Positions 43,401-48,885 of a stretch of 64,000 nucleotides of DNA are shown piece by piece (position 1 is the stretch's first letter; every line of letters starts with the position of its first letter). Under the pieces are notes generated by a model that made no database searches, was not told the origin of the DNA, and worked only from the letters and a program-made list of their open reading frames with translations. The translations under genes were made by a program, and so were the position numbers. The stretch is taken from positions 1,364,001-1,428,000 of the forward strand of contig NZ_CP061294.1 in assembly GCF_018687515.1 (NCBI RefSeq), in the 5' to 3' direction. This DNA is from Polynucleobacter sp. MWH-Spelu-300-X4. Its GTDB lineage: Bacteria; Pseudomonadota; Gammaproteobacteria; Burkholderiales; Burkholderiaceae.

Positions 43401-44588
43401 CAAACCACCATTACCTACACTAGAACCACCTTGAGCACTCAAGCTACCAGCCACGGTGGTTGACTTGTTTGACATCACCACAATCTTGCCGCCATTACCG
43501 GCAGTTTTTGCATTCGCTTGAATATTGCTACTAGCACCTAATTTAATCACATCACCATTCACGGCAATCTGACCACCGTTCCCAGAAGCCCCATTTGCAT
43601 TAGCTTCGAAGACGCCAGCATTCTTCACAGTACCCGCAATAATTTCAATACGGCCGCCATTGCTGACCATGGATGTCGTAGATACACGTCCAGAGTTTTT
43701 GATGACAGACGCCATCAATTGAGCAGCTGAGTTCGCCGCGATAAAGACCGCACCACCTGGCGCCTCAATCAAGCGGCGATTGACAATGAGCGATTTATAA
43801 ACCGATGCATCAACCTTCACGCTCACGAATTGATTGCCATTGAAATTCAATGTCACAACGCTACCACTCGCTAAAGCTACAGCACCATTACCAGTGCCGC
43901 CTTGCGCTGTAATCACTCCCTCATTACGCACCTCTGGCGCCATTAAAGCCACGTAATCATTGGCTTTAATCTGGCCGCGATTGGTCACTTTGCCTTGAGC
44001 ATTCACACCACCCTTCGCGGTGTAAGTTGTCTTACCCGCCATGAATTCTTCATTACTTTGATTCATGGTCGTAGCAACTACAGCACCCGCGTCAACCTGA
44101 GCTGTTTTACCAAAAGTAACACCGTTGGTATTAGCAAAAATCACCGTGCCATTTGCTTGAACAGCGCCATCAATCTGTGAAGCTGAAACCCCCGTCACAC
44201 GGTTCAATGTCACCGAATTCGCATCAGGCTGTTGGTACACCACTTTCGCTTGTGCACCTACGTTGTAAGAGCTCCAATTTACAACAGCACGCTGGGAAGA
44301 CTGGACCACATTAAGCGTATTGCCATTTTTCGTAATATTGGCGCTCCCCGCTACAACTTGACCACCAGTTGGCAAAGTAGCAGACGTGACATTTTGCGCA
44401 AATGCAGGCACCGCACTCAATGCTAAAAAAACACCTGAGATCGAAACAAGGATACTCCCTGAAACACTTTTAAAATATGGCTTGTCAGGCAGCGTGAGGA
44501 AATTTTTGATTGCACAAAACCCTTGGCTAAACAGCCAATTTTTTCTTGCTACAGAATTTGCAAAAAAATGGTTTTGATTCATGATCAT
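25275..44588 (-). CDS. Giant two-partner-secretion exoprotein (FhaB/HMW-like), N-terminal part
   Basis: About 6,437 codons. An extended signal peptide of 64 residues (ends VPAFA) is followed by a TPS/haemagglutination domain (PTGGQVVAGSANITKNGNTL to about residue 330) of the kind recognised by FhaC-type transporters. Further on are beta-helix sequences with repeated LLDPNDLTID motifs (about 43320 and 42260), a PA14-like module (about 39920-39330), a jelly-roll-like module (about 38740-38240), a glycine-rich module ending SGVVIVRYLG (36130-35390), beta-strand repeats, a module resembling one found after sialate O-acetylesterases (28735-28085) and an ALK/LTK-type glycine-rich module (26230-25440). 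The ATG at 44588 follows AGGA 8 nt upstream. Predicted to be a surface filament for adhesion or cell-cell contact, exported by the adjacent transporter. The frame ends at a duplication-created stop. Confidence 0.9.
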   Translation of the reverse strand: MIMNQNHFFANSVARKNWLFSQGFCAIKNFLTLPDKPYFKSVSGSILVSISGVFLALSAVPAFAQNVTSATLPTGGQVVAGSANITKNGNTLNVVQSSQRAVVNWSSYNVGAQAKVVYQQPDANSVTLNRVTGVSASQIDGAVQANGTVIFANTNGVTFGKTAQVDAGAVVATTMNQSNEEFMAGKTTYTAKGGVNAQGKVTNRGQIKANDYVALMAPEVRNEGVITAQGGTGNGAVALASGSVVTLNFNGNQFVSVKVDASVYKSLIVNRRLIEAPGGAVFIAANSAAQLMASVIKNSGRVSTTSMVSNGGRIEIIAGTVKNAGVFEANANGASGNGGQIAVNGDVIKLGASSNIQANAKTAGNGGKIVVMSNKSTTVAGSLSAQGGSSVGNGGLIETSSHESLAIAPNVKVSTVAPAGKAGTWLLDPNDLTIDAASAAVISLALQNSNVTVQVVGNVCSGGTCTQNGSGNLTIASGVEILKSGATPTTLSLFADGTFFNYGSINAAPGSLLNVLVNSSAVTLAAGSNIAANQVTVIAQGPVNIFGSITGIGSNPLVNILAGVFNLYGAIAVDLTIGNGGRVVVTSNKVTLSSGSRIEANGLTDGGEVTVTSNLTGEINSQGYVQANGGTGRGGTITFTDTQTIFIQNATLQANGNDGGQITLSSYSGDINIQNSLIQTNGSTGRGGSIGISGANSTTLVASTINAQGWSQGGTILIGNDAKNGTLPFSLSANLDAQTTISSNQLDIANAINGGFIETSGHTLNLLASINAGRGGMWLIDPNDITIDSTFAGTIVTALASSNVIVSTTSTACSGVSCGGSAGSGNISITGNITTNTNYDLSILASGAISVSGGVKIWLNTSNNSTYTKSTGTGSLYMGGQDVATITSSNWNSACSNCYALANTATTAANYAAINLGTSGAGSSAVDVRVGGDVVMAGKNTTGSGGYAGITMYSGSIVYGRNISLFGISSAGVGMQLSWGSSATIDLRATSATGKLLLAGESSYVDAGATGTNALGVFVNGSVLRAPTLEIIGRNTNASCTSNIACAGISLGWYTTSAQTTNIYTNYLKLTSDKVVLGLSPVAVALCDSGCASAGSNFGIDFSSYASSSAMTFYYPSTSSNAMAVLGNNYGNYLVLPAAGTTLNAYKYSQNADIVLSSSISVAGPISLTGTNIYLNDASLTSTASGASILLKATGSITVGLGSTTTLKTNNGNITLWADSDGNNDGYIRVRENVTFNSANGLTNQSTGGGAITLAGGSATDSLTGLPNGYAYSPSGNTATWGSTAAAGVQLAAYTTVANSIAFYSGGGNVVIKGKSANGMPGIAWISGNSSGATQIIDAGAGTITVDGQAVGTGHGIEFTYGGGGASPTLKSASSATVAISVTGATTSTGAYAGYQGIATFIASGTGGISLSGATSATAYRSIQANPINLYAASGDITITGTGGTGINIDGTWGKGTLASSSSNITVTAASITLNSTTTSTSGNIKFDGALTVTADETFTTTAGIVTFTGAINSDSSTTPRALVVNAGTGSIIFNGAIGGIYPIASLVASASGGITINGSITTATGFSDGLLFEKFDGYVGNNLTAFTTAQNVQASEVSGAPGNTTSVVSTTIDVCPSGSCDDTYSYRITGYFVPKVSGVYTFQINGDDSNAIFMGAANQTIAQLKKQVEVNPISSSTPGFLASWNGTNCCVNNTGNTPSLTAGQAYPIYAMFSENAGGDNLKVAFKLSGDSNWISANSRDASNGVGYYFNGVPNAGVNLTGPVTINNATITAPNGRVQVNGAVTANQINVSAKNVMFSGASTVSSAGGVTISATSDIVLNSALAYTGTGAGTFSFTAGDSIFVNNTITSTGGPLALQFNADASTGYIGIENSLTTRGGAISFTAATISLQQNAFTIDTSLSGSTGGSVTFNGNLILAKDSGDITINTGGGTVTFNGSVDSASSYLRQSDLFDDLVSTTDGWTLGTNGTYSAGSWGTILGLFGSGGTVNRAINLGGAARTIAFEFYRVDSWDSEYFYVQIGGNDVFTGRFVCCTGVLATEMLTAASQTTNGYTTLIQPIGAGLVNVTGNAGWDDQKYKISITTPSALTSLNVALRSNLDSAYTDEAWGIKNFTVSGAATTYMGNASGLNINAGTGNVNFNNAVGGNKATGNITVNGAAVNASNINIYNGGTLSVTNTAASSISGVISGGMTLTKAGAGTLTLTGNSTYTGLTTVNAGTLKFAPSSGFAMALSGGITNNSDVLYDATSASVLFLDGAVSGAGTWTVNSATSNTTFNNRMIFRGTATTSGQVTVTNYGNFWLEGASINTTSPIYLNGANTYLRVYGSAGATIKAGTITGNGTVDFTSGGGGKALTLSVGNDNGTGTFSGVIANSSADNGPTVLSIAKAGTGTWTPSGTNTYTGSTTITGGTLVIAADANLGTAPTSATVSSLVLNGGTLSATADITLNTNRGISLGANGGTFNVASAKTLTYGGIMADISGAVGGLTKTGAGTLTLSGSSTYSGATNVNAGTLKLTSTGVIYNSTSIAGSASAITTVASGAVLELTSWGWAGTGGLGQRYFDASALVINGGTLRYSGTTNTVDSSATRGLTVGVNGAIFDSVTSGVTWTMSDGSATPSYKSIFNGSVTFMGAGNIGFAHVITGSGATVTKNGTGTTTLSGANTYTGITAINGGILSISSDANLGAVPASVTANSIALGGGALQATANMILNPNRGITMTANSGLAATSTNALVYAGAITGGFGLTINGASQTGTVSLAVANSYTGGTTVTAGSLGVYNNGSIGAGALTLGNNSTLLLGRAITEVTNNISLTGNATVAFDTNVEYLIVGGGGGGSGGGGGGGGVVSQSASLAGTTYAVVVGAGGTAGSPNNAPKSNGGTGGNSSFNSAIAYGGGGGGQVVTAGQSGASGGGAGQDSGAAASTATQGYAGAAGACACGSTGAGGGGGAGGVGSLGWTVGAYNTAYGLTGQNTMGGNGGIGAANSITGTSTYYGGGGGGGANNNNGSQPVARAGQGGLGGGGTGANADRGNGVAGAANTGGGGGGGDYEGVGAAGGSGVVIVRYLGADAGSGGTETVGTGTATGYSLHTFTGSGTLTLNAIAAKLSGVISGANKLTVNAAPGTLTLSGANTHTGGTTVSGGMLIAGIASTGSAGAVTNGPFGTGTVTVNSGYTVELNGYAIANTFNLSGAGLNSNGALINSTSTALTLPGAITLAADTTISSTGDLTLSGAITSATFGLAFKNGGNYTLSNTSNSLSTIAATGISSLTVTNNSTLTVGTVNTIAGISSAGVISLTSNAIELNGNLTVTTSTTNGVSLLSKTYIKNTGLSSTTINTQGGALIIASNIDDATDGDTTTNGYIMLREGLTVNTRGGDITIGGGDASGTGYALGSSASTLTEGVRIDKVLSLASGGGNISIKGKSYAVSVGAATGGAGFGIYYLNSAGLINSGTGTIYIEGYSQTTNTSTYGSGILFALNSSYATTITSANTTANAIKLVGIATGTSADTWGIEVETNSPLNLYATGVGGGISVLTSQKNTGSNYDAVYRSAVEILANGGDIKLLGGQTLSGSAGIANGIWQIEAAWALGSKTGSSYVASSSSNLTINYDKYYFSGINPTIKTTGTFTWDASGASTTGFGQSVNTGWFAITGISGLSIGSLANTQNIKIGSNLTVNGNVTLLAMGGTSADIYMDDSTGSLTVTGANSTTLIKASEHVYMYSASGGITVNGAGSNTLTIMAGKDIMINQAINGASGKPLTVNLYSDVDNTGGGAILLASTASIATYGGNITLRGGTGDITTGCAAAKTCIAGYASNSGGDWLGWNGAIWVPGYQDNVDGITIVSSGSIDAGAGAITMMGRTSDSGYYGVLIYNGGTTIKAGGDITISGIGASGGSGWGLYLGNGTVWSTGGNISLTGTGSNGMYLGSQTVAAGNSTTFTSMISGGTITINATGNTSGYKGLRQDTSSVVAFGAISVTATAIGEHAFYMHGTGAKMQSASDITISGTQGSWGLTMYDNSFIQSTKANSASTGNISITASGTNGGLYTNTTGGIYATSNTATPTATPTAGGTLSITATGASQQGIYLNGGSLISYGAMTLNGTALTTDNGVRFVGSGQVKAVGDVIINAITGSGNASWSFYQIDSRFTQSTAGNINITATAAVGYGMYISGGGLVAGNDTTTPTAGGSITINSTSTYNAIDGAALRLDGTSTKIIAYGDITVNANGAAAGLSTANQQGHGIILWGGAQVVRSYNGAVSMTGYANHAAGAITDWANISAGITLYCGCVTIQAKGDITLKGVSSSGIGLYLTYATGTGGGITSETGNIVMSGLSNAASYGGAIIRLPITATLGSVTVSALGQNYAYYQDAWYGSVSAGTDVNIIGYATAGHGIYLNIGSITSSNGNVTLSGYTSSATTTDYGIYSISRAVSAVNGSVTFQGSKLDTVTTLANAVSNVVSGSPAPYFAIADSANPASAATTGISWSGTVTANTTSGYISIKAKAPSITGAMTAYGLALLSNNQSYTLNSASNAISSLAANIGTGSLSFTTTNVLNIGTYNGTTGITAASVTLSAGGLTDTSDAGITVTSSSTVAITNASGSYDFSGVIAGPVALTKSGAGTQTLSAANTYTGLTTISGGTLRLGVAGDATNTPLGTTAAGTTISAGGTLDLNGFTLGTVEALTINGYGVGNNGALINSSTTNAATYTGAITVGSASYIGGAGTMTLSGAVGAASYGVAFIGAGSYTATNASNTFSTIATSGIGSLSIKNNQALSIGAVNTITGMTFTGDAMIDNAGTITARGLTIQKNGALDSTLTLKSTARIDFWDSSLVVKSAIGAGKLNIIFWSESDGGNGFGTTLAGTYTTNGGHIWAGGGATSTTWNGLTVGNGAAGAGGGANGNAIDTQGTWTTSGGSIWLAGNVGSGTGYDVAIANGAAQVFNVGSGSITILGDYFYSSTTTITSTGTLTFAPFGNAFTDSAGTARTFTWSGSGTNFAGTGSINAITINSIANLTGLTIGNASSTSNSAVTISNDIGISGPINIYGAAVTLTGGLTTTNATTGNIGITTTGLTGAGAITLATGRALTVTQSGASTYSGAISGTSATVTKLGAGVLTVSGNSSYTGLTTISAGTLKLGASSSGANSPLGTAATGVTVADGAALDLSGYSITTLVPITLSGSGVSGSGALYNSSSTASTYAGAITLAADTTIKSTGALTLNGVIAGAFGLTVTNTGDLTLGSTVGTSSTRLTSLSVSGAANLYGNVWTTGAQIYTGNLGVGGDIGLNSTSGGVTIGGAITGVAGSNFLLYETTTPTRSGNSIVYSVDNSGSLSTPITRITYRMEVTYGGTPYWVQVTFDAWANNLTAADLRIPDVSNNLVLQKIVNNMVVSSNQTAGIASKASGVITGSGFTGYLELWPLNYTQTISNAGGLSSGSSSAYDYNDTPVAGTYGSFQVHNITSGSVQTVLAWNNHGATPDVGMGNYIGTTTGTVGNVDWTFTGQNSVGMGTTAFKMQVSVNGGNPSLNINAGAGAVNITGATSGLRALTVNSAATTSTITGAIANATGYTTTITKQGAGALVLNGANTYAGGTTISAGTVKLGNASSLGDSAGAVSVADGAVLDLNGQTVANTNALTLSGTGISSGGALINSSVTAASYAGTVALAADTSITATGNITLGGVVSGSGALTKLGAGTLVLSGTNTYTASTAISAGILSITTDRSLGAVPSSTTASSITLGGGVLQAAGSFTLSANRGITMTANSGLAATSGNNLIVNGVVDGAYNLTINGASQTGAVTLAGANTYTGATTVSAGTLNITNNGGLGTTANGTTVASGATLDLIGVTVGAEAIALNGGTLADATSSLAGDVTLSANSTISVANAVDTFTMSGVISGAFSITKTGAGTLILTGANTYGATTISAGVLQVGAGGAVGTLGAGNVTNNATLTFNRSDDFSYDKVISGSGALIKNASNTITLTGANTYTGATTINAGQLVIERDTLTFATSGFTGAGTLVVQSAAANFASPYTFNATISNLGGLTIGKTGNATAVTLSGAININGNLLVNAPTTLGANITTGGTQEYTGNVSISASSVSLSTMGNSSTGNSITFGGNLNGTIANGNSLYILSGTGSVNVIGSVGNIYALNYFGLGGTGQYQAGSTTNFAYTGAVQTFTATYAGTYTFYTWGAQGGDSAQANASGGMGGYSYGNYVLSAGQTVSIYVGGTGADSAASGLTTGSAAGGWNGGGTAINSGSGGGGGGGATDIRVGGTALTNRVIVAGGGGGAGYLYTVPTTGGYGGGLTGGAGNAITESNGAGAGGTQSAGGASGAAQSGTLYFAGSLGVGADSNGWSWGGAAGGGGYYGGGSGFHGGGGGSSYIGGVTGGVTIAGNATQTSTGGGTQTGQAGNGYARIVLASFTTFNAGTQTGAVTIGGSVNAANVQTASTNFAVKIGQTVASGTSNI

Positions 44589-44690
44589 TCACATAGTCCT
44601 CAGACCCAAAAAATCTGAGGGAATGGAATGATAAAAGAAAACCCTGGGAGGCGCAATAAATAAGGCTCCCAGAGGATTTTAGACACCCAA
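44589..44690 (-). promoter_or_regulatory. Structured mRNA leader of the giant exoprotein
   Basis: Reading the minus strand, a hairpin CTGGGAG-N15-CTCCCAG (44672-44644) is followed by GGTTTTCTTTT, an intrinsic-terminator-like layout. Then CCTCAGA-N9-TCTGAGG (44620-44598) forms a stem whose 3' arm contains the GAGG of the ribosome site that serves the ATG at 44588. An AATTATTT-N5-AAATAATT inverted repeat lies further upstream at 44723-44743. No gene is seen between 44589 and 44994. Confidence 0.6.
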
Positions 44691-44879
44691 AAACTGACAC
44701 TTCCTGACGCTTTATTCTCAATAATTATTTCTAAAAAATAATTCTAAAAATAAGCGCAAATGACCACTTTAAATCCGGGCATGAAAAAACCATGGTTATC
44801 CCCCATAAAAGCCAATTAACTAGACCAGTTAAAAATGAGCTCTTTTTAGATCAATTCAAAAATAAAAATAGCCAAAATA

Positions 44880-44901
44880 AAACCCCTCAACGGAGGGGTT
44901 T
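44880..44901 (-). terminator. Intrinsic terminator after the FhaC-type gene
   Basis: A perfect 9-bp stem (AAACCCCTC, loop AACG, GAGGGGTTT) followed on the minus strand by TTTTATTTT. It ends the LuxR-transporter transcript and separates it from the giant exoprotein gene, which therefore needs its own promoter. Confidence 0.85.
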
Positions 44902-44994
44902 ACATAGATAAAAGGTTAATATTTTTGAAACTTTACTTTTTCTATTTTTATCTTAACCTGAAATGGTTGTTAACATTAAAAATCATTATAAAAA

Positions 44995-46749
44995 TTAGAA
45001 TTTATAGATACCTTGTAACCAGAAATAGTTACCTGCGCGGCCATCACTATTTTGTTTTACGTAATCAGTACTGTTATATCGGTAAAGAGGGTTGCTACCA
45101 ACTGGGATAGCATAAAAACCGTTTACCGTAATACTTTGCCAAGTATATTTAACTCCAATACCGTAACCGGCCAAACTATAGTTATTAGCTGCCTTAAAGT
45201 ATTGTGCATTTACTTGTTGGTAAACACTTTCTGATTTGTACTGTTGGACCCAACCTTTATCATAAAAAGCGTAACCAACAATCCCTTCTGGTAACTGTTG
45301 TTGAACCTCTAGGTTTAACATAGCGCCTTCGTCACCAGAACCTTGAGAGGATGGATAAGCTCTAACCCCGTTAGGACCACCTAAAAAGAAACGCTCTACC
45401 GTATCCAAATTATTAGCTGCGCGTTGCCCCGATAAAGTAGCCGTTAAAACAGTTTGGTCTGTAACTAATTGTTGATTACGGCTAAGGGAAAAATTGAACT
45501 TACTGTAATTAGGGCTTGTGTATTGGCCATAATTATTAGTGGCTGTTGTATCCCATAATGGATTTGTCCACTTACCTTTTGTCATACTTAAAGAGGCTGT
45601 GGAAATGCCACCACCCATCCAAGCATCATAGTGATTGCCTGAAAAACCCAAAGTCCAAGTCTTGACGTTATAGTCACTATTAGTAACTCCTGAAGTCAGG
45701 CTATTCACATAAGACTTATGGTCGTAGGCTAAAGTCGCATTAGCATTGGTCGTTTGACTACGCAACAATGGATAAGACAAATTCAACCCACTGGTTTTTG
45801 AAGAACCTAGGCTACCGGTAAATTCATTAACGGTGTGATACTTCATATCACTAATGGATGCGCCTAAACGTAAGCCGCTCTCATGAATCGGGGCACTATA
45901 ACTAGCTTGAGAATAATCAGTTCCCTTTGTTTTAAATCCATTCAAACTTAATTGATCGCCAATACCTAATGGATTATTTAAACTAAGATTGACCATGCCC
46001 TGTTCTTGGCCAGTAGAAGCACTACCGTAATTACTTACCGTGACACTACCAGATATAAGAGGCGTACTCGCAGCCTTCACATTTAAAGCAATCTCACCAT
46101 CATTCTCACCAGGCGCTAATTCTGTAGTAACAGCCATGCCAGGCATTTCATTGATGACATAAATCGCTTCTTCAATATCTTTTGTTTGCACAAATTGTCC
46201 AATACGATTACGGTAAAGAATGTATTTGGCTACCATGTCTTTATCAAAACGCGTCTCACCTTCCGTTTCCACATTCACAGCGCCCAACTTGGCCTCTAAT
46301 ACCTTAATGAGTACAACACCATCTGACTCAATTTTTTGTGGCGGAATAAAAGCTTGCGCTAAAAATCCTTTTGACTGGTAGTACTGAGCAATAGCATCTG
46401 CTGCTTTATTTAACTCAGTCAAATTCAATGTCTTATTTAACCAAGGTTCAACAACAGCCAGTAAATCTGCTTCAGGTAATAAAGTCACGCCCTCTAATCG
46501 GAATCGCTTGACATGTACAGTCACATCCGATGTTTCAGGAGCAGACAACTCTTGAGAACGTTTTTCTGGACCTGGCAACGGTAGTGCAGGCTGAGGAAGT
46601 TCACGCTCAATCCCTCGTTGAATAGAACCTGCTGTTGGATCATTCGGTTGAGCAGATCGCTCTGGCGCTGGAGTGACAGCCCAAACACCAGACATACTTA
46701 GGCCTACACATACAACAATAAAATTTCTAATAAACATAGTCGACTTCAT
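44995..46749 (-). CDS. FhaC/ShlB-type TpsB outer-membrane transporter
   Basis: Outer-membrane partner of a two-partner secretion system. From the ATG at 46749: a signal peptide (MFIRNFIVVCVGLSMSGVWA), a Pro-rich linker, POTRA domains (VKRFRLEGVTLLPEADLLAV and KLGAVNVETEG), then a 16-strand-type ShlB barrel with the conserved lid-loop motif LGGPNGVRAYP and a final strand ending FWLQGIYKF. The frame extends to 46803 within the preceding gene, but that part is not signal-like. It lies 13 nt after the LuxR-type gene and just before the giant exoprotein, its likely cargo: the POTRA domains bind the TPS domain and the barrel passes the unfolded chain outward. Confidence 0.93.
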   Translation of the reverse strand: MKSTMFIRNFIVVCVGLSMSGVWAVTPAPERSAQPNDPTAGSIQRGIERELPQPALPLPGPEKRSQELSAPETSDVTVHVKRFRLEGVTLLPEADLLAVVEPWLNKTLNLTELNKAADAIAQYYQSKGFLAQAFIPPQKIESDGVVLIKVLEAKLGAVNVETEGETRFDKDMVAKYILYRNRIGQFVQTKDIEEAIYVINEMPGMAVTTELAPGENDGEIALNVKAASTPLISGSVTVSNYGSASTGQEQGMVNLSLNNPLGIGDQLSLNGFKTKGTDYSQASYSAPIHESGLRLGASISDMKYHTVNEFTGSLGSSKTSGLNLSYPLLRSQTTNANATLAYDHKSYVNSLTSGVTNSDYNVKTWTLGFSGNHYDAWMGGGISTASLSMTKGKWTNPLWDTTATNNYGQYTSPNYSKFNFSLSRNQQLVTDQTVLTATLSGQRAANNLDTVERFFLGGPNGVRAYPSSQGSGDEGAMLNLEVQQQLPEGIVGYAFYDKGWVQQYKSESVYQQVNAQYFKAANNYSLAGYGIGVKYTWQSITVNGFYAIPVGSNPLYRYNSTDYVKQNSDGRAGNYFWLQGIYKF

Positions 46750-46762
46750 AACAAAATAACCT

Positions 46763-47845
46763 TTATGACTGATTCTGTGAGGTGGTATCAGAAGCAATTT
46801 CAACAGCGGCAGTCGCAGTGGTAGCTACAGGCACTGATTCTTGTGGAGATCCCGCATCTATCTGCTGCAATGACAAAGTTAATTCCGGCAAGGTTTTCAC
46901 ACCTAATTTAGCTGTCATACGAGACTTATGAACCTTCACACTTGCTTCAGAGATCTGTAGCTCATCGGCGATCTCTTTATTCTTTTTTCCAGAAACTACC
47001 AAACGTAAGACCTCTAACTCTTTGGCTGTTAAATGAGAATCTTGTACAGAATCTGCTGAATTTTTATTTGCGTCAGCCGATACCGCATCTTTTTTTCGTT
47101 TAGATGAAACGCTTTGGTTTGCTATCCCAGAGGTTTTATTATTTTTTGTTGTGGCTGATAGATTTAACTTCAATACACCAGCAAATGTTTCTTGTTTTTT
47201 GATAGCCACATCAATTACCCACAACATTGGTAATGCCAATTGAATAACAAAAGAAATTAAAGCTACCGTACTCGGAACCAAGGTTTCTGGATGAACATAA
47301 TCTTGACCGATACCTGCCAAAGCTCCTATTGCCAACACACCATAGATAGCACATTCTAAGCAAAGGATATACGTCATCAATAGCATCGGTGACAATTGAA
47401 GATCTTGACGTTGATCCCATAAATACTTAGCTGTTAATCCAGAAGCAACTCCCAAAGGCAACAAAACAATCGTTTCCAAACTACCTAGTGGCGCACCTAA
47501 AGAATGGCACCAGCTAAATAAAATACCCACAAAAACAATTGTTCCAAGCCCCAAACCTAAAAAGCGTTTGGTTAAGGCTGCACCCAACGATAAAGACATT
47601 GCAACAAAACGTGCTAAATAAGCTCCCAACACAAAAAGAACTGAAAGCACATAAAAATCAGCAACCTCACCAACTAAGCCACTAGCTAAAAGCAAAAACC
47701 CTAAGCCCATAAGTAGCTGATAGCCTAACCATGCCGCTTGCTCGCGAGATACTTTTCGACCTAATAAAAGAAAGTAGATAAGAGCTTGGCCCAAACTGGC
47801 CAACCCGGTTAAGTAAAGCACTGTTAATGTGTGAATGCCAAGCAT
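46763..47845 (-). CDS. Membrane-bound LuxR-type transcriptional regulator
   Basis: A 360-residue protein whose first about 220 residues form about seven TM helices (starting MLGIHTLTVLYLTGLASLGQ). A charged linker follows, then a GerE/LuxR helix-turn-helix at about 270-325 (LTAKELEVLRLVVSGKKNKE and ISEASVKVHKSRM). There is no receiver domain, so it appears to be a one-component regulator that senses at the membrane and binds DNA from there. An AGAGG ribosome site precedes the ATG. It is the first gene of an operon with the TpsB transporter and probably controls that operon or the exoprotein. The signal is unknown. Confidence 0.85.
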   Translation of the reverse strand: MLGIHTLTVLYLTGLASLGQALIYFLLLGRKVSREQAAWLGYQLLMGLGFLLLASGLVGEVADFYVLSVLFVLGAYLARFVAMSLSLGAALTKRFLGLGLGTIVFVGILFSWCHSLGAPLGSLETIVLLPLGVASGLTAKYLWDQRQDLQLSPMLLMTYILCLECAIYGVLAIGALAGIGQDYVHPETLVPSTVALISFVIQLALPMLWVIDVAIKKQETFAGVLKLNLSATTKNNKTSGIANQSVSSKRKKDAVSADANKNSADSVQDSHLTAKELEVLRLVVSGKKNKEIADELQISEASVKVHKSRMTAKLGVKTLPELTLSLQQIDAGSPQESVPVATTATAAVEIASDTTSQNQS

Positions 47846-47950
47846 CGCTAACCTCTTTATGAAATCTTAACCCAACAATTTTAACATCTTATAGTATTGA
47901 TTTTTATGAATTTTATATAAAATAGCCTAACTTAATTACACAAAACTCTT

Positions 47951-48823
47951 ATGAAACTTCCCGCATCTTTTATAAAGTCCGCACTCTTAACCACTAGTCT
48001 TTTTTTATGTAGCCAACTAGCCCTAGCTCAAACTGGCCAGACCAACCCAAAAGACAATGAAGCGACTAGCGAAACAACTAGTCAAGTACCCGCAGTTAAC
48101 TTGTTACTCCATGGCATCGTTTTAGATAAGGATTTATTTGAATTTCGCTTACAAAACGCATTGCAAAATGGTCAAACAGACAGCACTGAATTACGTATAG
48201 CGATTCGAGATGAGTTGTATAACCGCGCCCTCCTAATGGAGCAGGCTAAAAATGCTGGCTTTACTAAAAATAAAAGCGTCAAATTACTCGCGCAAGAAAC
48301 ACAAGAAAATGTCTATATTGACCTTGTATTCCAGGAGTATTTGAAGAGCCATGCCGTAACAGACCGCTTATTAAAAGCAGAATATGATCGTCTAGTTAAA
48401 GAATTAAGTCCTCAAGGAGTTTTGGTCGAATACCACTTGGCAACAATCGCCGTCGCCGATGAAAAACTCGCCCAAGAAATTCTTGATAGAACTAAAACTG
48501 TCAGCTTTTCTCAACTAGCCACAGAATATTCTATAGATGCTTCTGCTAGCAATGGTGGCGATTTAGGCTGGGTGAATGTTGTCCAACTATCTCCTGCTTT
48601 AAAAGCGGCGTTACCGCACAAGAACCAACCTCACATCATTAAAAACCCCATACAAATTGGTAGAAACTGGCACATCATTAAGTTTTTTGAGCGCCGTGAA
48701 GGTAAACCTTCTAGCTTTGCCGAAAGCAAAGAGCGCCTAAAGCCAGCAGTTATCCAAAAGCTGCGCCAGGAACACATTGAGGAGCTGCGTCAAGCAAGAA
48801 TCCAAGTGCGTGGAGAAAAATAA
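47951..48823 (+). CDS. Periplasmic parvulin-type peptidyl-prolyl isomerase
   Basis: A 290-residue secreted protein with a signal peptide (ends SQLALAQ), an N-terminal chaperone-like helical region and a parvulin rotamase domain at about 160-250 (YHLATIAVADEKLAQEILD, FSQLATEYSIDASASNGGDL, GWVNVVQLSPAL). It resembles Bordetella Par27 and PrsA/SurA folding factors. It is divergent from the LuxR-TpsB operon across 105 bp, so it likely shares control. Par27 is known to assist FHA in Bordetella; the same job for the giant exoprotein here is inference. Confidence 0.85.
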   Translation: MKLPASFIKSALLTTSLFLCSQLALAQTGQTNPKDNEATSETTSQVPAVNLLLHGIVLDKDLFEFRLQNALQNGQTDSTELRIAIRDELYNRALLMEQAKNAGFTKNKSVKLLAQETQENVYIDLVFQEYLKSHAVTDRLLKAEYDRLVKELSPQGVLVEYHLATIAVADEKLAQEILDRTKTVSFSQLATEYSIDASASNGGDLGWVNVVQLSPALKAALPHKNQPHIIKNPIQIGRNWHIIKFFERREGKPSSFAESKERLKPAVIQKLRQEHIEELRQARIQVRGEK

Positions 48824-48885
48824 ACTAACTTCCTGGAGTTGCAAAAGTACTATCCGTTAACACGTTAGCGCAATAACGATATCTC

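Noticed and set aside
44589..44690. A known riboswitch class in the exoprotein leader
   Set aside because: I could not match the conserved cores of common riboswitches (for example c-di-GMP or TPP); only the hairpins themselves are supported.
48824..48885. Terminator between the parvulin gene and exbD
   Set aside because: Only a 5-bp inverted repeat (CGTTA/TAACG at 48863-48878) without a T tract is visible, too weak to call.
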